Below, piece after piece: positions 26,390 to 35,409 of a stretch of DNA of 64,000 nucleotides (its first letter is position 1; each line of letters begins with the position of its first letter). The stretch is from NCBI GenBank assembly GCA_012038135.1, contig JAAVJQ010000006.1, forward strand, positions 154,952 to 218,951. The letters run 5' to 3'. The position numbers and the translations under genes were made by a program. The stretch is from Salinimicrobium nanhaiense (lineage in GTDB: Bacteria > Bacteroidota > Bacteroidia > Flavobacteriales > Flavobacteriaceae). The notes under the pieces are model-generated. The model was not told the origin of the DNA and did no database searches. It saw nothing but the letters and a program-made list of their open reading frames with translations.

Positions 26390-27502
26390 TCAATAACATT
26401 GAAGCTTTAGAAAGTAGGAGGTATTTTTTCCACTTCCGGATTTTGAAATAATTCCTTTTTCCAATAAATCCTGAAGGTCCCGGGTAGCTGTGGCTTTCGA
26501 GGTTTTTGTGATACCTATGTATTTTCTAACATTCAAACCACCCTCAAAGCCTCCGGGTCCTTCTTTGAGAATTCTGCGTATTACTTTGATTTGTCGGTCA
26601 TTTAAATGATCTCTGTATCGGTCAAAAAATCTCGCTTTATAAAGGCTAAATTCTATCATTTTTTCTGCTGAAAGCTGAGCCTGCAGGGTTGTGTTCACAA
26701 AATAAATAATCCAGGGGGTAATTTCATTAGATCTTTGGGCACTCTTTAAAGCATTGTAATAATCCTTCTTTTTATATTCCATGGCATCAGAAAGACTTAA
26801 CAGAATTGGTCTATTTACGGTTTGAGATAAAGCCTTTTCAGCTATTGCCCTGCCAATCCTGCCATTGCCATCTTCAAAAGGGTGAATACTCTCAAAATAT
26901 AGATGTGCAATGGCCGCTCGTATAACAGGTTTTTTTATTTCATTCTCCGCATTTCTGTTGGTATGGTTAAACCATAAAATAAACCTATCCATTTCGGCGG
27001 GTATTCTTTTAGAAGGTGGTGCCTCGTAGTGGATGATCTCTCTTCCCATCGCACCAGATATCACCTGCATGGGTTCTTCGTGGGTTCGCCATTTCCCTGA
27101 TTCAAGAGTAGAATTCCCCTTCATCAACATCCTGTGCCAGTTCAATAAAGTTTTTTCGCTTAAAGGTTCCCTGAAATTCTTTTGAGCATCAGTCATAAGT
27201 TCTGCAATTCCTTCGGCTCTTTTATCATTAAAATTTTGGCTTTCCGTCAACAGGCCTAGATTTTTTTTTATAGAAGACATTACATCCTTCCTACTTAAAT
27301 ATTCCCCTTCAATCGCAGAAGTCTTTATAGCTTCTGCTACCAATAACTCAATCCCTGTTTCCACGCGAACTTCTTCCGGTAAATTTTCCAGGAGGGCATT
27401 GATCTTCCCGGCTCTTTCTGAAAATTCAAAGAGTTGCGTCTCCACCTCTTCTGTAGAGTAAGTGAAATTTGGCCAGTCTTTTTGTTGCCAATTATATCTC
27501 AT
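26390..27502 (-). CDS. Fic/DOC family AMPylase with C-terminal winged helix (370 aa)
   Basis: Fic proteins transfer AMP from ATP to target hydroxyls. An N-terminal DUF4172-like region is followed by the inhibitory helix motif TSAIEGE (61-67), which matches (S/T)xxxE(G/N), making this a self-inhibited class II Fic. The active-site motif HPFEDGNGRIGR is at 207-218 with all key residues. Residues about 300-370 form a winged HTH (KVIRRILKEG, GITKTSKATATRDLQDLLEK). Together with the palindromic operator in front of the gene this suggests autoregulation. Confidence 0.92.
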   Translation of the reverse strand: MRYNWQQKDWPNFTYSTEEVETQLFEFSERAGKINALLENLPEEVRVETGIELLVAEAIKTSAIEGEYLSRKDVMSSIKKNLGLLTESQNFNDKRAEGIAELMTDAQKNFREPLSEKTLLNWHRMLMKGNSTLESGKWRTHEEPMQVISGAMGREIIHYEAPPSKRIPAEMDRFILWFNHTNRNAENEIKKPVIRAAIAHLYFESIHPFEDGNGRIGRAIAEKALSQTVNRPILLSLSDAMEYKKKDYYNALKSAQRSNEITPWIIYFVNTTLQAQLSAEKMIEFSLYKARFFDRYRDHLNDRQIKVIRRILKEGPGGFEGGLNVRKYIGITKTSKATATRDLQDLLEKGIISKSGSGKNTSYFLKLQCY

Positions 27503-27574
27503 GAGCCGAATAAGAAATGATTCGGCTCAAATATATGTAAAATTTGAGCCGAATGGATTTATTTGCGGCTCAAT
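27503..27574 (-). promoter_or_regulatory. Fic promoter with four-half-site palindromic operator
   Basis: Four copies of GAGCCGAAT in alternating orientation: 27503-27511, 27520-27532 (ATTCGGCTCAAAT), 27542-27554 (ATTTGAGCCGAAT) and 27566-27574. The central pair is a perfect 13-bp inverted repeat with a 9-bp spacer. On the minus strand a -7 box TATATTTG (27528-27535) overlaps the second copy, about 26 bp before the Fic ATG, so a bound repressor would block the promoter. Confidence 0.7.
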
Positions 27575-27586
27575 ATTTTTCACCCA

Positions 27587-28250
27587 TTAATAGGTTTTAT
27601 ATAAAATAGTTACCAAAACTCCTTTAAATCCGGGAGCCGGGACAGATAACAGCTGTTTCTCTTCTATAGCTTCAAAATTAAAAGGTGCTGCGTAAAGGTT
27701 TACGCCACTTTTTTGTTTAAGTCGAATTCCCTGCCCGGAGATAATATCTTTATTGGGTTCGAAATCTATTTCCGGTAAGTGCTCGGTTAGAATAATATAC
27801 CTGAAATTATATAATTTTTCTACCACCCTTTGTATTTCCGCATTCGATAGATGTTGCAACACCTGCCTCAGGATCGCACAATCTCCCGAAGGCAGATCAT
27901 CCTTTGCAATATCTAAAGCATGAAATTCCAGATTATCTGCTTTAAATTTTATTTTATTATGCTATAAGCTCAGGAACAATGTCTAGTGCGATGTACCTTT
28001 TGGAGTACTTTACCAGTTCTTTGCCAATGTTAAAATCCCCGCATCCCAGATCGCAGACTACCGGCGGAGTTTCAAAAGCTTTTAAAAAACCGGATACTAC
28101 AGCTATATATGGATTCACTGTCTCAGGATGATGTGAGCCTAACCCTGAATAGAATTCAGATCTGTCACCACCCCACAGATTCTTTTCATAGATCTGCTCC
28201 ATGGCATCTTTGGTAGGCCAGGGTTTCTTTATTTTATTGATTTTAGTCAT
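27587..28250 (-). pseudogene. Class I SAM-dependent methyltransferase, frameshifted
   Basis: Two pieces of one methyltransferase lie in different frames. The N-terminal part (28250 down to a stop at 27957) contains the SAM motif VCDLGCGDFNIGKEL and YIALDIVPELI. The C-terminal part continues in another frame with HNKIKFKADNLEFHALDIAK, DCAILRQVLQHLSNAEI, then PAPGFKGVLVTILYKTY and a stop at 27587. Joining at about 27957-27966 by a single-base shift restores a protein of about 220 residues. Either a recent pseudogene or a sequencing error in an AT-rich stretch; substrate unknown. Confidence 0.75.
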
Positions 28251-28552
28251 TTAGTGGTAGTCAAAAAAGGTATTTTGAGAGGTGTTTTTTGCAAAGTACC
28301 AAATTTGAAGCACCAAATTCCAATTTTAAATAACATCTAATCTTGAATTTTCAGTTTTGAATCCGGAATCCAACGGCATTGATGAAAACACTAACTGACA
28401 GGAGCATTGAACCGATGAGAGGAGAGTCAAAAATGTTATTACTATCGAATAATTCCATTCCGCTCATTTTTTTGAAAAGATCCTAATTCCGCCTTTTTTC
28501 ATAAGCCCTTCGGCATTAGAGACAAAGCAAGTATCCGGATAAAGTTTTTAAC
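28251..28552. other. Intergenic region, no gene seen
   Basis: AT-rich spacer between the divergent methyltransferase pseudogene and the DUF2914 gene. It contains short stretches of the ATTTTCAGTTTTGAATCC type that are common in repeated flavobacterial intergenic sequence, but no gene or clear hairpin. Confidence 0.3.
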
Positions 28553-28560
28553 TACATTTG
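28553..28560 (+). promoter_or_regulatory. Bacteroidota-type -7 box for DUF2914 gene
   Basis: TACATTTG matches TAnnTTTG and lies 14 bp before the ATG at 28575, giving a leader of only a few bases. No clear -33 element was seen. Confidence 0.45.
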
Positions 28561-28574
28561 GCGCTCAATATATT

Positions 28575-29690
28575 ATGAGAAGAGCTTTAGTAAAATATAG
28601 AAATAGTGGTTTTGGAAGGTTTGTTTTTCGCAATCAAAAGTACGCTCCCATTCTTTTTTTTATGGGGGGTTTTATTTTTGATACGTTGACCTTAGGGCGA
28701 ATTGACCGGGTTTATGACACGGTGGTACTTTGCTCGCATATGACCTTTTTATCCATAACGCTTTATTTATATAATACAGTAGATGAAGCCAGGTGGGAAG
28801 GTACTTTTATCAGACGTTATTCCGAATATTTTCCGCTACTCATACAATTCTTCTTTGGCGCACTTTCAAGTGCTTTTGTCATCTATTTTTTCAGAAGTGT
28901 GTCCATGTCAAAAACTATGTTTTTTTTCATACTGCTGGTTCTGCTCTTATTTGCAAACGAGTTTCTTAGAAAGAAAATCTCCAATAAATACCTTCAGTTT
29001 AGTATTTATTTTTTTATAAGTTTTACCTTTTTCGCCTTTATGATTCCCACGCTGATCAAGGAAATGAATACCTTTATTTTTTTCATTTCCGGACTTGTAA
29101 GTTTGGGAAGTACGTTAGCACTCGTCAGGTTTATTTACAGATCAAGCCCGGGCACAAGAGCCGAGATAAGTCTGAAAAAACTGATCAGTCTTATCCTTTC
29201 TATCTATATAACGATTAATGTTTTTTACACTTTCAATCTTATTCCCCCGGTCCCGCTGGCTATGGATACCGGGTTGGTGGCTCATGATGTACATCGAAAA
29301 AATAACGAATACTTCGTTACTTACGAGAAGAATCCATGGTATGTATTCTGGCGTAAACATGACACCAATTTTCATCGTCAGGCAGGTCAAAGAGTTTACG
29401 TGTTCACTTCTGTCTTTGCACCTACAGATTTAAAAAAGTCCATTTTTCATAGATGGAAATGGTACAATCCCGAAACCGGGAAATGGGAAATAACTGATGA
29501 CATTAGCTTTAAAGTTACCGGTGGGCGTGATCTTGGTTTCCGTGGATATACTCATAAAAACAACCTTAAGGAAGGCCAATGGAAAGTTGATGTAATTACA
29601 GAAGAGGAACTGGTACTTGGTGTTGTGGATTTTGTGATTAAAAACACTTCTGAACCTCATAAAGAAGGAATGGTAAAGAAATCATTTTAA
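28575..29690 (+). CDS. Membrane protein with C-terminal DUF2914 domain (371 aa)
   Basis: The N-terminal two thirds has about seven or eight hydrophobic segments (for example LFFMGGFIFDTLTLG and FFISFTFFAFMIPTLI). The C-terminal about 130 residues form a soluble DUF2914 domain: YVFTSVFAPTDLKKSIFHRW, then WYNPETGKWE and GQWKVDVITEEELVLG. DUF2914 is a beta-rich domain of unknown role often attached to membrane proteins, probably in the periplasm. No functional partner is next to it. Confidence 0.85.
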   Translation: MRRALVKYRNSGFGRFVFRNQKYAPILFFMGGFIFDTLTLGRIDRVYDTVVLCSHMTFLSITLYLYNTVDEARWEGTFIRRYSEYFPLLIQFFFGALSSAFVIYFFRSVSMSKTMFFFILLVLLLFANEFLRKKISNKYLQFSIYFFISFTFFAFMIPTLIKEMNTFIFFISGLVSLGSTLALVRFIYRSSPGTRAEISLKKLISLILSIYITINVFYTFNLIPPVPLAMDTGLVAHDVHRKNNEYFVTYEKNPWYVFWRKHDTNFHRQAGQRVYVFTSVFAPTDLKKSIFHRWKWYNPETGKWEITDDISFKVTGGRDLGFRGYTHKNNLKEGQWKVDVITEEELVLGVVDFVIKNTSEPHKEGMVKKSF

Positions 29691-29818
29691 CAACTGTTTC
29701 CTCAATACTATTTTTTATTATCCACTGAAAGTTACGAACTATTCGTTGCCGACGGGGACCTGGAATTATCGCTTTTTCCGGGCCCAACTTTTTTACCTGA
29801 ATTTTATTCAGTAAACTC

Positions 29819-31523
29819 GTGTTTAATAAGATTCCTGACAGAAATAAGTTCGGGACGGGAGTAAAAACCATTCCTTTAAATTCATTTTTACATATGCGAA
29901 CCGATCTGAAAAAAAGAATAGCCGTAGCAGCTCTCTTAGTTACTGGAATAATTCTGATATATGCGGGGATATTCTTGTGGTCCATGGCCTTCTTTGAAAA
30001 TCGCGATTTAAGCTTTGCACAGTCACTACAAGTCGTTGTCGAGTCTTTGACAACAAGTGGGTATGGGGGATTTGCCCCCTGGGAGAGTGACTTCTTAAAT
30101 TACTTCGTTCTCATCATGAACCTGACAGGGGTGGTTTTGGTCTTTGTGGCTTTCCCGGTTTTTTTTTCTTCCTTTTTTACAGAATGCACTTGAAAAATCT
30201 CCACCAACGAAAATTTCTAAAACAAACCACGTAATCATATGTTCTTATTCAGCTAACGCTGAAGTATTGATCAAGGAGCTTGTGTCCCGAAACCAGGATT
30301 ATGTAATTATAGAATCTGGTGAAGAAATGGCAAAAGAGCTTTTTAGCTCAGGATTAGAGGTAATGATTGGCAATCCCGAGTTAGAATCGACTTTGGAAGC
30401 TGCCAATTTGAAACAAGCAAAGGCCGTTGTACTAAACTCGACCACCCACAAAAATATAAGTATCATATTCTCTATAAAGAATCTCAATAAATCTGTAAAA
30501 AAAATTGCGGTTGTTGAAGATGAAGAGATGGAAACTTATCATAAACTAGCCGGGGCAGACAGTACCATTTCCCCAAGACAGTTGATTGGAAAAAGTCTTG
30601 CTGTCCAGGTTCCTGCCATTTCGATCAATGACAGTGTCGAGATTGATAATACTGTTGAACTTGTCGAAATTGACATAGAGGAAGGAAGTGAACTTTGTAA
30701 CAAATCCATTGGTGAGATTCATTTACTGGACCGGTATAACATAAACATAATCGGTGCATGGCAAAACGGGGAGTTCCGGAGCCCTGTATCTCCCGGTTTG
30801 ATCTTAAAATTTAAACTTCGTTTATTGGTTGCAGGAGATAAGAATGATCTTGCGAAGCTCAGTAAGAGGGCGGAAGCGACCATCCGGCGTTTTAATAAGA
30901 ATAAAGTATTGATTGTGGGGTATGGTGTGTCTGGTAAGGCTGCATGTAGTGTATTGGAAACAAAAAATATTGAAGTCAGGGTCATAGACATTCGTGATAA
31001 GGAAGGTGTAAACATTGTTGGTGACATTCGGGAAGCTGAAACCTTTCAACAAGCCGAAATCAATGATGCAGCGGCGGTTATCATTACCATTCAGGACGAT
31101 ACAATCGCCCTTTTCGCCACCCTCTTAGCCCGAAGTATGAACAGTAAAACACACATCATCGTGCGGGCTAATAATATTGACAATGTCAAAAAATTGTATG
31201 ATGCAGGTGCCGATTATGTTCAATCCCTTGCAACCGTGAGCGGAAGGATGCTGGCTTCCCATATTTTTGAAGATGAAACATCATTAGCGGCTGAAAAACA
31301 GATCAACCTTGTCCAATTGCCGGCGGGAAAATTATCGGGAACTACACTGGCAAAAAGCGACGTACGGGCTAAAACAGGATGCACAATACTGGCAGTGATT
31401 AGGGAAGGAAATAAAATCACCACTTTGGATCCCAGGGAATTTAGATTTCGGCAACAGGATGATGTTATAGTTGCCGGAACTGACGCCAGCATCCGGAAGT
31501 TTGAGGAAATGTACATCAACTGA
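29819..31523 (+). pseudogene. Two-TM potassium channel with RCK/TrkA domains, split by a frameshift at a nine-T run
   Basis: The first frame (29819-30193; likely start MRTDLKKR at 29894) encodes TM1, a pore with filter TTSGYGGFAPW and TM2. It then runs out of frame after AFPVFF. The second frame (30144-31523) continues LPFLQNALEKSPPTK into the cytoplasmic part: a TrkA_N domain (HVIICSYSANAEVLIKELV), a TrkA_C-like segment, a second TrkA_N domain (KVLIVGYGVSGKAACSVLE) and a final TrkA_C domain. Removing one T from the nine-T run at 30159-30167 joins the frames into a normal Kch/MthK-like channel of about 540-570 residues. It may be a pseudogene, a phase-variable gene or a base-calling error. 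Confidence 0.8.
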
Positions 31524-32003
31524 AATAGATATCATTACTCTTTAAAAGAGCCTAACTTTAAAAAATAGATGGTTTTGTTATGTCGTATTGCTCGCAAGCA
31601 TAACTCCATTCTACTCACTAACGGCTGCCCAAAATCCTTGGTCAATTCGATTTCTATGACAAAACCAAACGATTTTGGTAATATGTTTTGTTCTTGATCA
31701 ATTTTGAGGGGTAATCCAGGTACACGGCCTTTATAACATTAAAAGAAACTTACAAATATTACCGAATATTTAATCTTTGATAATTTCGCCGTGAGCTCAC
31801 CGGTAATCTCCCCCGTAATCTCTCCACAATTTACTTAGTTATTTCACCAGTGAGTTCTCTGATATTTCCAGTGAGGCTGATTAATATCTTTGGTTTCTGT
31901 TTTTTGTATCACTTCAAGGAGAGGAGAGAGGAGACAAACGGCACGGCCTTTCATAAACCCGACAAGACGTTTTAAAGTTTAAAAAAAAAGTTAAAAATTT
32001 TTA
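31524..32003. other. Intergenic region containing a decayed TGEITGEI-coding fragment
   Basis: On the minus strand, 31737-31880 reads in two frames as ISLTGNIRELTGEITK and CGEITGEITGELTAKLSK, continuing to VIKAVYLDYPSKL. Repeated TGEITGE linkers ahead of a winged helix are typical of AlbA_2-type ATP-binding/DNA-binding proteins. Stops and frame changes show that it is a fossil. The flank AATTTTGAGG...AGGTACA near 31703 recurs near 44258 with the same fragment. Nothing else was recognised. Confidence 0.5.
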
Positions 32004-32032
32004 TTTGGTAAAAATTTATTTTTCTAAATTTA
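32004..32032 (+). promoter_or_regulatory. Possible promoter of the TPR-MORN gene
   Basis: TTTG at 32004-32007, a 17-bp spacer and TAAATTTA at 32025-32032 fit the Bacteroidota TTG-N17/23-TAnnTTTG pattern except for the last base. A leader of about 80 bases would follow. Confidence 0.4.
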
Positions 32033-32118
32033 GAAATTATTTAACAGGAGTATCCCTACACTTCGAACTTTATAAGTAGCACTCTGTACTGTCCTTTCTA
32101 CTTCTCAACTCCCTCTCA

Positions 32119-35100
32119 ATGAAAAGATTTACTTTTTTATTCATCCTGTTGTGTCCTTTTTTTATGCCGGCACAGGAAAAAATTCCTTTTATAGATGCAA
32201 CCGAGATACTCCAACTTGCTGCCAAAGCGGGAAGTGAAGGTGATTATGAAAAAGGTCTCGAACTCATCAATCGCATTCATCCCAAAGATTCTCTTTACTG
32301 TATTTCTCTTGTGCCAAAATCTTACTATCTCCTCAATACCAATAAGCTGGAAGAGGCCGTTAAAGTAGCAGAATTGGGACTTACCCGCGATTGTGGTACC
32401 ACCAATCTTGCATTTCACATCAACAAAGTAGTGGGATACATAAACGGAGATCAACATGCGAAAGCTCTGGAAGCGGTTGAAGAAGGATTAAAGGAATTTC
32501 CCCACAGTTTTAAGCTGTGGTATAACAAAGGTCTCACTTTGGAAAGGTCAGGCAAAACAGTCGAAGCCGTGGCGGCTTATCAACACACAGTATTGCTTAA
32601 TCCGTCCTATGCGCCACCGCATTTACGCCTGGGGAATGTTAATTACAAACAGGAACTCACCGCCCAGGCATTGATGTGCTTTAATATGTACCTGCTGCTC
32701 AACCCCGATGGTAGCGACTCCTTTGAGGTACTGAATGATCTCAATGAGCTGGTGCGCGTAAAAAATCCTAATTCTGCCAACCGCGATCTAAAATTATCTC
32801 CCGATGAGAAGTCCTTTGAGGAGCTAAATCTGCTCCTGGACAACCGGCTAGCACTCAATGAGCAGTATAAGGTGGAATCGAAACTCGAAATTGCACTTAC
32901 TAAACAGAACCATTTATTACTGTCTCAACTGGCGACCTATGAAGGGGCAGCAGGTTTTTGGGATAAGGTGTATGTGCCTTTATTTAAATGGATAACGAAT
33001 AATAATGGCTTCAATGAATTTATGAATGTAATCGCATACTCCATCGAGAATGAAGATTATAAGAAGATCGTGAGAAAAGATGTTGAAAGTTTAAAGAATT
33101 TTAGAAGTGCGCTCCTTATGGAGTGGCAAAGTATTCTTCAAACTCCGGCTTTCCGTGTCCTGCCCGAAGACCGGGAATTGAATTTTGAATATGTGGATCT
33201 TAAACTGGACGGGATAGGCAAGAAAGAGGGAGAAATCTCTACCGGCCCCTGGAAGTTTTACAATGGCGACGGAATTTCCACAGGGGAAGGAGCCTTTGAC
33301 AAGGAAGGAAAAAGAACCGGCTTCTGGATATGGTTTAACGATAAGGGCGGTATAAAGGAAAATGCAAATTATAGCAACGGAAGTCTGGAAGGAGAGAACC
33401 AGACCTTTTTCGATAATGGAAGACTCCGGTATGTCGCCAACTATCAAAATGATGAACTCAACGGAGAACATCTGGTTTACAATAAATATGGAGCCTTGCT
33501 TGAGAAAAAATTCTTCAATAATGGAGAGCTGGAAGGGAACTACCGGTCAAACTTTCCGGTAGGAGAAGTACTTAAAGAATTCGATATTGTTTATCGCAAC
33601 GGCCTGGTAGAAGAAATAGCTTATGAATATTATGCCAATGCCAATGTGTTTTCTGAAATGCACTTTAAGGGCGGCGAGCAAAATGGCCCTGAAAAGAGGT
33701 ATAACCGGAATGGCGGTCTTTCTTATGAAGTGAATTTTCAAGCAAACCAACCTGTAGGCACTTACACCACTTATCATATTAACGGAAATGTGAGCGAACG
33801 AAGCGCCTATAAAAATGGTCTTTTTGAAGGTTTATATGAAGTTTTTTATCCGGATGGCACCCTTAGTTCCGCCGGAAATTTAAAGGAAGGGCTTTATCAG
33901 GGCGTCTTTAAATTTTATGACAGGGATGGAAAACTTCATTACGAATATGATTACAAGAACGGGGAGATCATTGCCTACCGTTATTTCGATAAGGCTGGGG
34001 AGATCCTGGCTTCCGGAAAAAGAAAAGGAAGAGAATTCTATTACAGATCCTATGCGCCATATGGAGAGGTGACTGCGGAAGGTTTGTATGATATTTCGGG
34101 CGGGAAAAAAGGGCCATGGAAATTCTATTCCAATTCAGGCGTTCTCACCGGTCAGGGAGAGTATTCCGAAGATAAGGCTAACGGCATTTACACAGCGTAT
34201 TACGAGACCGGCGAAAAATTATCTGAAGCTACCTATAAGCTGGATACGCTGCATGGGTATCACCAGACTTTCTTTGAAGACGGGCAAATGAAATCCCAGG
34301 GCTGGTACCGGGACGGTTTTCAGCACGGGGAATGGAAACACTATTATCCCGACGGAAAGCTGCAGGGAAAGAATTTCTTTCACCGGGGAGATTTTCATGA
34401 CCTGCAGGAGTTTTATGGCGTTGACGGAAAGCTCACCAGTACGCTTTTCTATAATTTCGGAGAAGTGCTTACCGAAAGTTTCTATGATCCTGAAGGTAAC
34501 CTGTTTGAAAAGATTGATCGCAGTAAACCTGGGGAGCACACAATTACAGTACATCATTTTAACGGAGAGGTGAGTCATTTGACCGACTATGTCAACGGAG
34601 TAAGACACGGCCGTTATATTGAATTTGATCCCACCGGAAAGAAACTGGAAGAAGGACAATATGTCAACGGGGCACAAAGCGGCACCTGGACAGCATATTT
34701 CCCCAATGGACATAAAAAGACCGTTATAAATCTTTCCCGCGGAGATCTTAATGGAGAGATGCTGGGCTTTTATGAGGACGGCAATTTGGAATTAGACCAT
34801 GAATATCAATTTGGCCTGTTCGACGGCGATTCTAAGTATTTCCATGAAAATAGGGAGCTTGCAGTGCTTACGCCTCATGCAGCAGGAGAGGAAGATGGCA
34901 GAAAGGAATTCTTTGACACTTCCGGAAAACTGGAGCTGGTGAGATTCTATGAGCATGGAAGGCTAATGGGATACAGTTACCAGGATGAAAATTCCACGGA
35001 ATTATCCATGATCCCGCTTTCCAATGAAACCGGAGTTATCAGGGCTTATTTTGATAACGGGAAGGTTTCCAGGGAAATGGAGTACGTGAAGGGGAATGTA

Positions 35101-35409
35101 GTAGGTCCTTACAAGTCTTTCTATTATTCGGGCAAACCAAAATTTGAAGCAATTTACAAGGCCGGGGAATACCACGGCCAAGTAAAGGAGTTCTATTCCA
35201 ACGGGGAACTAAAGAGTGAAAAGATTTACCATTTTGGTAACCTGCACGGGCCATCCCGTCAATACTTTGAAAACGGGCAACTCAAAGAGGAGATAAATTA
35301 TGTTTACAATGTAAAGCATGGTAATGCTACCACTTTTAATGAGCAGGGAGCACAAACAAAACAGGAACATTATGTTAACGGTGACAGCTATGAAGCAGAA
35401 AAAATTTAA
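32119..35409 (+). CDS. Large exported TPR and MORN_2-repeat protein (1096 aa)
   Basis: An N-terminal signal peptide (MKRFTFLFILLCPFFMPAQ) is followed by tetratricopeptide repeats from about 30 to 215 (LEEGL-, AVAAYQHTVLLNPSYAPPHL-type helices). A linker leads to a very long array of MORN_2/YwqK-like repeats from about 370 to the C-terminus, each of the form GxxxGxWxxYxxNGxLxxxxxYxNG. The array forms an extended beta surface. It is probably periplasmic or outer-membrane associated; partner unknown. Its last codons overlap the next gene, an exported DUF3857 protein, so the two likely work together. Confidence 0.87.
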   Translation: MKRFTFLFILLCPFFMPAQEKIPFIDATEILQLAAKAGSEGDYEKGLELINRIHPKDSLYCISLVPKSYYLLNTNKLEEAVKVAELGLTRDCGTTNLAFHINKVVGYINGDQHAKALEAVEEGLKEFPHSFKLWYNKGLTLERSGKTVEAVAAYQHTVLLNPSYAPPHLRLGNVNYKQELTAQALMCFNMYLLLNPDGSDSFEVLNDLNELVRVKNPNSANRDLKLSPDEKSFEELNLLLDNRLALNEQYKVESKLEIALTKQNHLLLSQLATYEGAAGFWDKVYVPLFKWITNNNGFNEFMNVIAYSIENEDYKKIVRKDVESLKNFRSALLMEWQSILQTPAFRVLPEDRELNFEYVDLKLDGIGKKEGEISTGPWKFYNGDGISTGEGAFDKEGKRTGFWIWFNDKGGIKENANYSNGSLEGENQTFFDNGRLRYVANYQNDELNGEHLVYNKYGALLEKKFFNNGELEGNYRSNFPVGEVLKEFDIVYRNGLVEEIAYEYYANANVFSEMHFKGGEQNGPEKRYNRNGGLSYEVNFQANQPVGTYTTYHINGNVSERSAYKNGLFEGLYEVFYPDGTLSSAGNLKEGLYQGVFKFYDRDGKLHYEYDYKNGEIIAYRYFDKAGEILASGKRKGREFYYRSYAPYGEVTAEGLYDISGGKKGPWKFYSNSGVLTGQGEYSEDKANGIYTAYYETGEKLSEATYKLDTLHGYHQTFFEDGQMKSQGWYRDGFQHGEWKHYYPDGKLQGKNFFHRGDFHDLQEFYGVDGKLTSTLFYNFGEVLTESFYDPEGNLFEKIDRSKPGEHTITVHHFNGEVSHLTDYVNGVRHGRYIEFDPTGKKLEEGQYVNGAQSGTWTAYFPNGHKKTVINLSRGDLNGEMLGFYEDGNLELDHEYQFGLFDGDSKYFHENRELAVLTPHAAGEEDGRKEFFDTSGKLELVRFYEHGRLMGYSYQDENSTELSMIPLSNETGVIRAYFDNGKVSREMEYVKGNVVGPYKSFYYSGKPKFEAIYKAGEYHGQVKEFYSNGELKSEKIYHFGNLHGPSRQYFENGQLKEEINYVYNVKHGNATTFNEQGAQTKQEHYVNGDSYEAEKI

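Noticed and set aside
34219..34713. 164-codon antisense frame inside the MORN gene
   Set aside because: Repetitive composition of the MORN array keeps the antisense strand open; no domain is recognisable.
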